Positions 1 through 5,780 of a stretch of 6,359 nt of DNA are shown piece after piece. This stretch comes from Candidatus Pelagibacterales bacterium (GTDB taxonomy: Bacteria > Pseudomonadota > Alphaproteobacteria > Pelagibacterales > Pelagibacteraceae): NCBI GenBank assembly GCA_016882185.1, contig VHCC01000046.1, positions 1 through 6,359 of the forward strand. Direction: 5' to 3'. The translations under genes were made by a program, and so were the position numbers. Each line of letters starts with the position of its first letter. Position 1 is the first letter of the stretch. The notes under the pieces are model-generated. The model was not told the origin of the DNA. It did no database searches and was given only the letters and a program-made list of their open reading frames with translations.

Positions 1-519
1 GCAAACGAAGGAATGCCTCAACTAAATCCTGAGTTTTGGATATCTCAAATTTTTTGGTTAATTTTATGCTTTGGATTATTATATTTTTTAATTCATAAAT
101 TTTTCAGTCCAAAACTCTTCAGCTTAATAGATCAAAGAGCAGATTTTTTAAAATCGTTAATAAATCAGACTGAAAATAATAAAAATGAAATTCAAAAATT
201 GGATAACGAGTATAATAAAATAATAAATGAGGCTAAAAAAAAGTCAAAAGAAAATTCAACAAAATTGATTAGTGAATTTGACGAAAAAATATTTATTAAA
301 AAAAAAGAATTTGAAAATTATTTAAATGCTGAAACCGCTAAAATAGAAAACGAAATTAATAATTTTAAACAACATACTTTGGATAATATTTCAGACATAG
401 TCTCTGAATTTTCAAAAGAACTTATTGAAAAGATAACTGAAACAAAGCAAAATGATAATAATTTGAAGATTATAATTTCAGAAATATTTAAAAAACAAAA
501 AGAGAGCAAATATGTTTGA
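1..519 (+). CDS. atpF2: F0F1 ATP synthase subunit b' (5' end probably outside window)
   Basis: This is the b' subunit of the membrane F0 sector. It pairs with b to form the peripheral stalk that holds F1 against rotor torque. From the Met at 13 the protein has 168 residues: the family-typical start MPQLNPEFW, one membrane segment at about residues 8-28, then a long charged Lys/Glu/Asn-rich helix expected to form a coiled coil with b. A b'/b pair is typical of alphaproteobacteria and cyanobacteria. The frame is open back to position 1, where the codons read Ala-Asn-Glu-Gly before the Met. Alphaproteobacterial b' proteins often carry an N-terminal extension before the MPQL segment, and the only purine-rich stretch (gaagga) abuts the ATG with no spacer, so I extend the gene to the window edge. 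If Met13 is the real start, the protein is complete. Its end overlaps atpF by 8 bp. The symbol varies between genomes (atpF', atpG, atpF2). Confidence 0.9.
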   Translation, partial: ANEGMPQLNPEFWISQIFWLILCFGLLYFLIHKFFSPKLFSLIDQRADFLKSLINQTENNKNEIQKLDNEYNKIINEAKKKSKENSTKLISEFDEKIFIKKKEFENYLNAETAKIENEINNFKQHTLDNISDIVSEFSKELIEKITETKQNDNNLKIIISEIFKKQKESKYV

Positions 520-1009
520 TGCAACTTTTTGGGTAGCAATTTCTTTTATAGCATTCTGTTTAATACTTATTTATAAAAAAATACCTCAACTTATTAATAA
601 ATTACTAGAAGACAAAATAAATGAAATTAAATCCGAAATTGAAAATACAAAAAATCTAAAAATAGAAAGCGATCAATTACTTAAAAAATATAAAAATAAA
701 ATTCTAGATGCTAATATTGAGAGTAAAAATATTCTTACTTCTGAAAAAAAAGAAACAGAAAATTTTATAAAAGAATCTGAAAATAAATTTGAACAATTAA
801 TGATTAATAAAAAAAAATCATTAGAACAAAAATTAGATCAGATGAAAATAAAAGCAATAAAGGATATACAGAATATTTCTAATAAAATTGCCCTAGAAGC
901 AGTAAAAAAAATAATATCAAACTCTGCAAATGATGAAAAAATGAAAGCTATTAACCAAAAAAATTTAGAAAAAATTTTTGTTAATTTAATTAATACTAAA
1001 GCTTCTTAA
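512..1009 (+). CDS. atpF: F0F1 ATP synthase subunit b
   Basis: This 165-residue protein is the b subunit of the ATP synthase stator. It has a short N-terminal stretch (MFDATFWVAISF), a single membrane helix at about residues 5-22, then a long Lys/Glu/Asn-rich helix to the C-terminus, the usual b architecture and length. The ATG lies inside the last codons of b' (8-bp overlap), which suggests translational coupling and a joint stalk of b with b'. A weak purine stretch (aaagagag, about 8 bases upstream) may serve as ribosome site. The stop codon shares the sequence TTAA with the stop of the convergent CDGSH gene, and no terminator hairpin with a T-run is visible at this junction. Sequence identity in b subunits is low, so the call rests on topology, the N-terminal FWV motif and the position after b'. 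Confidence 0.93.
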   Translation: MFDATFWVAISFIAFCLILIYKKIPQLINKLLEDKINEIKSEIENTKNLKIESDQLLKKYKNKILDANIESKNILTSEKKETENFIKESENKFEQLMINKKKSLEQKLDQMKIKAIKDIQNISNKIALEAVKKIISNSANDEKMKAINQKNLEKIFVNLINTKAS

Positions 1010-1254
1010 CTTTTTGAATGAGTCCCATCACAAAAGGGCATTTTATTGGTTTTTTTGCAACTGCATAAAAAATAATATTTATCCTCTTGTACTAAAAATT
1101 TCAAAGGCGCCAGATTTGTAATCTTGTGAGAACCGTCACAGAAAGTTTTGTATTTAGACAACCCGCAAACGCACCAATAATAATCTTTTCCTTTTTGTAA
1201 GTGAACTTTAAGAGGATTATTAACTTTAGTATTATTTTCTTCCATATTGTACAT
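1006..1254 (-). CDS. Dual CDGSH-type iron-sulfur protein
   Basis: This small protein (82 residues from the first ATG) has two CDGSH zinc-finger-like motifs, each expected to bind a [2Fe-2S] cluster through three Cys and one His. The likely ligands are C28, C30, C39, H43 and C64, C66, C75, H79. The second motif fits the family pattern CxC-x2-(S/T)-x3-P-x-CDG-(S/T)-H exactly. The first has Thr37 where Pro is usual. There is no membrane segment or signal peptide, so it is probably cytoplasmic. Tandem motifs in one short chain resemble the CISD3/MiNT class rather than single-motif mitoNEET. The role in bacteria is not settled; electron or cluster transfer is the usual proposal. A second ATG at 1245 would give a 79-residue protein, and neither start has a clear Shine-Dalgarno sequence. 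The gene is divergent from ispH and convergent with atpF, so it is probably monocistronic. Confidence 0.9.
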   Translation of the reverse strand: MYNMEENNTKVNNPLKVHLQKGKDYYWCVCGLSKYKTFCDGSHKITNLAPLKFLVQEDKYYFLCSCKKTNKMPFCDGTHSKS

Positions 1255-1260
1255 GGATGA

Positions 1261-1289
1261 ATTGTATCTTAACTCATTTTATTTTGCAA
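1261..1289 (-). promoter_or_regulatory. Candidate sigma70-type promoter for the CDGSH gene
   Basis: Read on the minus strand, TTGCAA (1289-1284) and TACAAT (1266-1261) are separated by exactly 17 bases. They match TTGACA at 4 of 6 positions and TATAAT at 5 of 6. The expected transcription start, about 7 bases beyond the -10 box, falls at or next to the ATG at 1254, which would give a leaderless or nearly leaderless mRNA. Such matches arise easily in AT-rich DNA, so this is a candidate only. Confidence 0.4.
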
Positions 1290-1338
1290 AAGACCACAGT
1301 TGTTAAATATTAATCTTTAGATGCTATTTATTTTTTCT

Positions 1339-1368
1339 TTGGGCTCTACAAGAGCCTCCTCATATAAT
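1339..1368 (+). promoter_or_regulatory. Candidate promoter for ispH-thrB-rnhA
   Basis: A perfect TATAAT lies at 1363-1368, 25 bases before the ispH ATG. A poor -35 match, TTGGGC (1339-1344), precedes it with an 18-base spacer. Transcription would start near 1375 and leave a short leader of about 19 bases without a visible Shine-Dalgarno sequence. No other good -10/-35 pair is seen in the gap. The -10 box is convincing by position; the -35 is not. Confidence 0.45.
1341..1357. promoter_or_regulatory. GC-rich palindrome inside the ispH promoter (possible operator)
   Basis: The sequence ggctct-aca-agagcc (1342-1356) is a perfect inverted repeat with six-base arms and a three-base centre; the flanking G/T adds one wobble pair if it folds as RNA. 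It overlaps the weak -35 and lies within the spacer before the -10 TATAAT of ispH. It is much richer in GC than its surroundings. The position suits a repressor or activator site. As an RNA hairpin it has no T-run after it on either strand, so it is not a standard intrinsic terminator. I do not recognise the motif as a known regulator box. Confidence 0.4.
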
Positions 1369-1393
1369 ATAAAAACAATACTTTAAAATTTCT

Positions 1394-2344
1394 ATGGAAC
1401 AAAAAATTGTAAATGTCTTTCTAGCAAGTCCAAGAGGATTTTGCGCTGGCGTAGATAGAGCGGTTGAAATAGTAAAAAAAACAATTAATAAATTTGGTTC
1501 CCCGGTTTATGTGAGACATGAAATAGTTCATAATAAATTTGTCGTTGAAAATCTAAGATCACAGGGAGCTATATTTATTCAGGAACTTTCAGAAATTAAA
1601 AATAAATCTAGACCTGTGATATTTTCAGCCCACGGAGTTTCTAAAAAAGTAATTGATGAGGCAAAATTAAATAACATTATTTATATAGATGCTACTTGTC
1701 CATTAGTGACTAAGGTTCATAGAGAAGCAGAAGGGTTAGCTAGAGAAGAGTTTAACATTATTTTCATCGGTCATAGAAATCATCCAGAGGTAATTGGGAC
1801 TATGGGACAAATAGATGAAAAATTTATTTCACTAGTTGAAAATAAGAAAGATGTAGAAAATTATTATCCTAAAATTGACAATAATAAATTTGCCTATATC
1901 ACCCAAACTACACTTTCATTGGATGATACTTTAGAAATCATATCAGTATTAAAAAAAAAATATCCGTTAATAAAAGAGCCAATAAAAAGTGATATTTGCT
2001 ATGCAACTACAAATCGACAAGAGGCTGTTAAAAAAATTGCAAAAAAATGTGATTTATTTCTAGTCATTGGGAGCAGAAGCTCTTCTAATTCACAAAGATT
2101 AGTAGAAGTTGCAAAAAAATTTGGCTGTAAAGAAAGTATTTTAATGCACTCAGATCAAAAATTACCAATTGAAAAAATTAAAAATTCTAACAATATAGGC
2201 GTCACATCAGGTGCTTCAGCTCCTGAAATATTAGTTGAAAATTTAATTAAAGAGATAAAAAGTATTATAAATATTAGAGTTGAAGAAGTAATTACTTCTG
2301 TTGAAAAAGTTTCCTTCAAACTTCCTACAATGCTTATAAAATAA
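1394..2344 (+). CDS. ispH: 4-hydroxy-3-methylbut-2-enyl diphosphate reductase
   Basis: IspH (LytB) carries out the last step of the MEP isoprenoid pathway, reducing HMBPP to IPP and DMAPP with a [4Fe-4S] cluster in the cytoplasm. The 316-residue protein has full family length. The three cluster cysteines are C17 (in PRGFCAGV), C102 (DATCPLV) and C202 (DICYATTNRQ). Substrate-binding positions are also present: H46 in EIVHNK, H80 in SAHGVS, H130 and E132 in GHRNHPEVIGT, the ITQTTLS segment, S230-S231-N232, and S275 in TSGASAPE. The ATG at 1394 places C17 close to the N-terminus, as expected; no Shine-Dalgarno sequence is visible. The gene heads a run with thrB and rnhA, and its TAA shares one base with the thrB ATG. 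A run of ten A at 1951-1960 encodes part of LKKKY; the frame stays intact across it. Confidence 0.98.
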   Translation: MEQKIVNVFLASPRGFCAGVDRAVEIVKKTINKFGSPVYVRHEIVHNKFVVENLRSQGAIFIQELSEIKNKSRPVIFSAHGVSKKVIDEAKLNNIIYIDATCPLVTKVHREAEGLAREEFNIIFIGHRNHPEVIGTMGQIDEKFISLVENKKDVENYYPKIDNNKFAYITQTTLSLDDTLEIISVLKKKYPLIKEPIKSDICYATTNRQEAVKKIAKKCDLFLVIGSRSSSNSQRLVEVAKKFGCKESILMHSDQKLPIEKIKNSNNIGVTSGASAPEILVENLIKEIKSIINIRVEEVITSVEKVSFKLPTMLIK

Positions 2345-3303
2345 TGGCTGTTTATACTAAATTGGAGCCACAAGAAATTTCAAATTTCTTACAACAATAT
2401 AATATTTATAATTTTAAAGACTACAAAGGGATAACTGAAGGAGTAGAAAATACTAATTATTTTATTAGAACATCAGAGCAAGACTATATTCTTACTATTT
2501 ATGAAAAAAGAGTTACTGAAAATGATTTGCCATTCTTCATAAAACTACTATCTATTTTATCCGAAAAAAGATTTCCTTGCCCACAACCTATTGCTAATAA
2601 AAATAATGAAAAAATTAATAAAATTAAAAATAAAAACGCAGCTCTAGTAACTTTTTTAAATGGAAAATCAAAGAATAAGATAACTAGCGAAGACTGCTTT
2701 CAAATTGGTAAAATTGCTGCCCAATTGCATGAATTAACAAAACAACTTAAACTTAGTAGAAAAAATAATTTGTCTATTGAAAATTGGAAAAGTATTTTTG
2801 AAAAAACTATAAAAGAAAAAATAGATTTAGATGAAACTATTATAAAAAAAACTAAAGATTATTTATTTTTTTTAGAAAATAATTGGCCTAAAAATTTGCC
2901 ACAGGGAATTATTCATGCAGACCTATTCCCAGACAATATTTTTTTTACTACTAATAAAGTTTCTGGGATAATAGATTTTTATTTTGCTTGTAATGATTTT
3001 TTTGCATATGAGATTGCAATTTGCTTTAACTCTATTTGCTTTGATAACAACTCTACCTTTAACATGACTAAAGCTAAAAATCTTATAGATGGTTATTCAT
3101 CAATAAGAATATTAAGTAATGATGAAAAAAAATATTTACCTATTCTATGTATGGGGGCTGCTATGAGATTTTTTTTAACAAGACTATACGATTTTTATAA
3201 TACTGATAATAAAGCAGATGTTAAAATTAAAGATCCATTTGAATATTTTAAAAAAATTGAGTTTCATTCATCTATTAAAAATTTTAACGAATATTTTATT
3301 TAA
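2344..3303 (+). CDS. thrB: Homoserine kinase (APH/choline-kinase fold type)
   Basis: This enzyme phosphorylates homoserine to O-phosphohomoserine, the substrate of threonine synthase. The 319-residue protein belongs to the aminoglycoside-phosphotransferase-like ThrB family common in alphaproteobacteria, not the GHMP-kinase ThrB of E. coli. Visible features are an N-terminal nucleotide-binding segment EGVENTNYFI (about 32-41), the catalytic-loop motif GIIHADLFPDNIFF with H191, D193 and N198, and the metal-binding Asp in GIIDFYFA (D211). Length is normal for the family. The start overlaps the ispH stop by one base (TAATG) and its own stop overlaps the rnhA ATG in the same way, which suggests coupled translation. 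The same fold occurs in other small-molecule kinases; the specific call rests on the close family-type N-terminus (YTKLEPQEISNFL) and on the ispH-thrB-rnhA context. Confidence 0.94.
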   Translation: MAVYTKLEPQEISNFLQQYNIYNFKDYKGITEGVENTNYFIRTSEQDYILTIYEKRVTENDLPFFIKLLSILSEKRFPCPQPIANKNNEKINKIKNKNAALVTFLNGKSKNKITSEDCFQIGKIAAQLHELTKQLKLSRKNNLSIENWKSIFEKTIKEKIDLDETIIKKTKDYLFFLENNWPKNLPQGIIHADLFPDNIFFTTNKVSGIIDFYFACNDFFAYEIAICFNSICFDNNSTFNMTKAKNLIDGYSSIRILSNDEKKYLPILCMGAAMRFFLTRLYDFYNTDNKADVKIKDPFEYFKKIEFHSSIKNFNEYFI

Positions 3304-3737
3304 TGACCGAGACAATAGTTTACACAGATGGTTCTTGTCTTGGTAATCCTGGTAGAGGAGGATGGGCGGCTGTAATTATTAAGAATAATCAAGAGGAAAT
3401 AATATTTGGTTCTGAAAAAAACTCCACAAATAATAGAATGGAATTAACTGCAGCTATTAATGCTTTATTAAAAACTAAGGAAAGTGAAAAAATTAAAATC
3501 TACACTGACTCTAAATATCTTAAAGACGGTATTGAAAAGTGGATAAATAATTGGAAAAATAATAATTGGAAAAATGCAAATAAAAAAGATGTTAAAAATA
3601 AAGATCTTTGGACAAAATTGGACAGCCTTATTAATAAAAAGCAAATTTCCTGGAAATGGGTTAAGGCTCATTCGATTAACGAATATAATAATAAAGTTGA
3701 TATACTTGCAAGGAAAGCCGCTAGTGCAAACGATTAG
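3303..3737 (+). CDS. rnhA: Ribonuclease HI
   Basis: RNase HI cuts the RNA strand of RNA:DNA hybrids, such as R-loops and lagging-strand primers, using two metal ions. The 144-residue protein spans the whole single-domain fold. The catalytic carboxylates are D9 (YTDGSCLGNPG), E47 (NNRMELTAA), D69 (YTDSKY) and D133 (KVDILARKAA), with the flexible-loop His H123 (VKAHS). The basic handle region is present at about residues 79-100, aligned without gaps to E. coli RNase HI as I recall it. In this handle two identical NNWKN units are encoded by a perfect 15-bp tandem repeat. The ATG overlaps the thrB stop (TAATG). The last 17 bp overlap the convergent thrC gene, with no terminator between them. Confidence 0.97.
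   Translation: MTETIVYTDGSCLGNPGRGGWAAVIIKNNQEEIIFGSEKNSTNNRMELTAAINALLKTKESEKIKIYTDSKYLKDGIEKWINNWKNNNWKNANKKDVKNKDLWTKLDSLINKKQISWKWVKAHSINEYNNKVDILARKAASAND
3546..3575 (+). repeat. Perfect 15-bp tandem repeat inside rnhA
   Basis: The unit aataattggaaaaat occurs twice head to tail (3546-3560 and 3561-3575). It is in frame and encodes NNWKN twice, residues 82-91 of RNase HI. The two tryptophans correspond to conserved handle tryptophans spaced five residues apart in E. coli RNase HI, so the protein is not lengthened. Extreme Asn/Lys codon bias may have produced the identity. Confidence 0.85.
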
Positions 3738-5121
3738 TTAAAATATAATTTTTAATTTTAGCTAAATTGTTCGACATTACTTTATAAAATTCTTTTTTTT
3801 TAATATTTTTACTTATCTCAATCGGTAGTTTGGGATTTTTTCTTAATATTTTATAAACAGTTTCTCTAAATTTTGCAGGATGGGCAGTTTCTAAACAAAA
3901 TAAGTTTTCTGATTTTTTATCATTATTTAAATAGTAGTTCTCTAAAGCCTTTAATCCAACTGAGGAATGTGGATCTAATATTTTGTTATTATATTCATAT
4001 ACTGATTTAATGGTTTTTTTCGTATTTTTTGCATTTATAGAATTTGAATAAAAAATATTTTTAATATTTTTTAAAATATTTTTATCAACCTTATAGAAAC
4101 CCTTACTATTAAGTTCCATCATTAATTTAGATATTTTTTTTGAATTATTATTATAATAAGAAGAAATTAGTCTTTCAAAATTACTTGCAACTTGTATATC
4201 CATGCTTGGGGAAATACTAAATCTTACTTTTGAGGGCTTATAAATTCCATTCATTAAAAATTTATGCAAAAGGTCGTTTTCATTTGTTGCAATAATTAAT
4301 TTGGATATAGGTAGTCCCATCTTGTAAGCAATATAACCAGCATAGATATCGCCAAAGTTTCCTGTCGGCACTGAGAAAACACTTTTCTTATTTTTTTTAG
4401 ATAATTGGAAGTGCGAATAAAAATAATAAACTATTTGAACGACAATTCTCGCCCAATTTATAGAATTAACTCCTGACATATTAATAGATTGCCTAAAGCT
4501 GCGGTCATTAAACATTGATTTAACTAATCTCTGACAATCATCAAATGACCCTTTAACAGCAATATTAAAAACATTTTTAGAATTCACTGTAGTCATAAGT
4601 TTTCTCTGCGTTACAGAAACTTTGCCTTTAGGATGTAAAACAAAAATTCTTAAATTTTTTTTATTTTTTACAGCATCTATAGCTGCGGCCCCGGTATCTC
4701 CTGATGTTGCAGTTACAAGATTAATTTTTTTTCTATTTTTTGAAAGAATGGTTTCATACATATTACCTATAACTTGCATAGCAATATCCTTAAAAGCTAA
4801 TGTAGGCCCATGATATAGTTCTATTAAATTAAATTTTTTTACTCTAGAAAATTTTACCACATTTTTGCTATCAAATTTTTTATAAGAGTTTTTTATGATT
4901 TTTTTTAACTCTTTTTTTGAAAAAGTATTATCTGTATAAATTTTAATAATTTCATAGGCTAAATTATTATAATTTAATTTAGAAAATTTTTTTAAAGTAT
5001 CATTTGATAATCGAGGAATTATCCTGGGAATATACAATCCACCATCATGCGCAAGGCCATTTAAAAAAGTATCAATAAAATTATAAGTTTTTTTATTATC
5101 TCTTGTACTAATATATTTCAT
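3721..5121 (-). CDS. thrC: Threonine synthase
   Basis: This PLP enzyme converts O-phosphohomoserine to threonine and phosphate, the step after ThrB. The 466-residue protein has the normal length of the long bacterial type. It starts with the family N-terminus (YISTRDNKKTYNFIDTFLNG, then LAHDGGLYIP). The PLP Schiff-base lysine is K111 in HGPTLAFKDIAMQ, TATSGDTGAAA lies at 137-147, and the phosphate-binding loop is PTGNFGD (252-258). The start overlaps the surf1 stop as ATGA (4 bp), which suggests coupled translation, with a weak purine stretch (agagaag) just upstream. The 3' end overlaps rnhA by 17 bp, encoding the last five residues. No leader peptide or attenuator is visible; transcription probably comes from upstream of surf1 and coxC. 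Confidence 0.97.
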   Translation of the reverse strand: MKYISTRDNKKTYNFIDTFLNGLAHDGGLYIPRIIPRLSNDTLKKFSKLNYNNLAYEIIKIYTDNTFSKKELKKIIKNSYKKFDSKNVVKFSRVKKFNLIELYHGPTLAFKDIAMQVIGNMYETILSKNRKKINLVTATSGDTGAAAIDAVKNKKNLRIFVLHPKGKVSVTQRKLMTTVNSKNVFNIAVKGSFDDCQRLVKSMFNDRSFRQSINMSGVNSINWARIVVQIVYYFYSHFQLSKKNKKSVFSVPTGNFGDIYAGYIAYKMGLPISKLIIATNENDLLHKFLMNGIYKPSKVRFSISPSMDIQVASNFERLISSYYNNNSKKISKLMMELNSKGFYKVDKNILKNIKNIFYSNSINAKNTKKTIKSVYEYNNKILDPHSSVGLKALENYYLNNDKKSENLFCLETAHPAKFRETVYKILRKNPKLPIEISKNIKKKEFYKVMSNNLAKIKNYILTNRLH

Positions 5122-5771
5122 TGCGATCTTCTCTTATAATATAAAAAAAAAATTATAGTAAATAAGGCCAAGCCATACCAAGTTATAGCATATTGCAAAT
5201 GATTATTTGTTATATGAATTTCATAATCGTTAGAAATAATATCTTTGTTATTTGGGGAGGTTTGAATAATGAATAAAGGATAAATATCCTTATTTAAGTT
5301 TTTTTTTAAATATTCAATATCGATTGAATAAACAAAGTCCTCGACAAAACTGTTTTTTGGTGTGAATAAATTTACTGGTGTTATTTTTTTTGTGTATCCT
5401 TCAATAAAATCATCCTTGAATGAAGTATTTTTAATTAAATTAATATTTTTTTTTCTAACCCAGCCTTTGTCTATCAAAACTACAGAGGAATTATCAATGT
5501 CATAGGGCACGATAACTTTAAAACCTATCTCCCCTTTTTTAAGTTGATATAAAAAAATTACAGGATTTGATTTATTTTTTTTAAATTTAACTTTAGTATA
5601 CTCTTTATTTATATCTTTATTAAAAGATGTAGAACTTTTTTTTAAATTTACTTCTAATTGAGAAATTAAATTTTTTTTTGAATTCAATCTTAAAATTTGC
5701 CAAGTTCCCAATGAAAAAATTACTAATACGAAAAATATAAAAAAAATATCTAAAGATTTAATTTTAAACAA
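5118..5771 (-). CDS. surf1: SURF1-family cytochrome c oxidase assembly protein
   Basis: SURF1 (Shy1) proteins help insert heme a into cytochrome c oxidase subunit I at the inner membrane. The 217-residue protein shows the family topology: an N-terminal membrane helix (about 8-26) ending in LGTWQILRL, an external domain with the conserved GW (in DKGWVRKK), and a C-terminal helix (about 195-212) preceded by NNHLQYAITWYGLA (N190, H191, Y194, A195, W198). It is slightly shorter than many bacterial homologues. The proposed start is TTG at 5771, nine bases after the coxC stop: an in-frame TAG lies at 5780-5778, and no ATG occurs anywhere in the frame. No good Shine-Dalgarno sequence is seen, so initiation may depend on ribosomes ending coxC. 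It sits between coxC and thrC, as expected for an oxidase assembly factor. Confidence 0.93.
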   Translation of the reverse strand: MFKIKSLDIFFIFFVLVIFSLGTWQILRLNSKKNLISQLEVNLKKSSTSFNKDINKEYTKVKFKKNKSNPVIFLYQLKKGEIGFKVIVPYDIDNSSVVLIDKGWVRKKNINLIKNTSFKDDFIEGYTKKITPVNLFTPKNSFVEDFVYSIDIEYLKKNLNKDIYPLFIIQTSPNNKDIISNDYEIHITNNHLQYAITWYGLALFTIIFFLYYKRRSQ

Positions 5772-5780
5772 AAGTAACTA

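Noticed and set aside
318..539. Minus-strand 73-residue open frame
   Set aside because: It lies antisense to b' and b, with low-complexity Phe/Ser/Leu-rich sequence and no motif.
1341..1357. Hairpin as an intrinsic terminator
   Set aside because: The stem is only six or seven base pairs and no T-run follows it on either strand; the T-rich stretch precedes it on the plus strand and would be A-rich on the other.
1255..1393. Possible small RNA, tRNA or riboswitch in the gap
   Set aside because: No cloverleaf or known aptamer pattern is visible beyond the short palindrome, and the likely ispH leader is only about 19 bases.
2155..2373. Minus-strand 72-residue open frame
   Set aside because: It is antisense to the end of ispH and the start of thrB, both confidently identified, and resembles no known protein.
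3468..3671. Minus-strand 67-residue open frame
   Set aside because: It is antisense to rnhA; its Phe/Ile repeats mirror the Lys/Asn codons of RNase HI.
4622..4813. Plus-strand 63-residue open frame
   Set aside because: It is antisense to the conserved PLP-binding core of thrC and has no recognisable motif.
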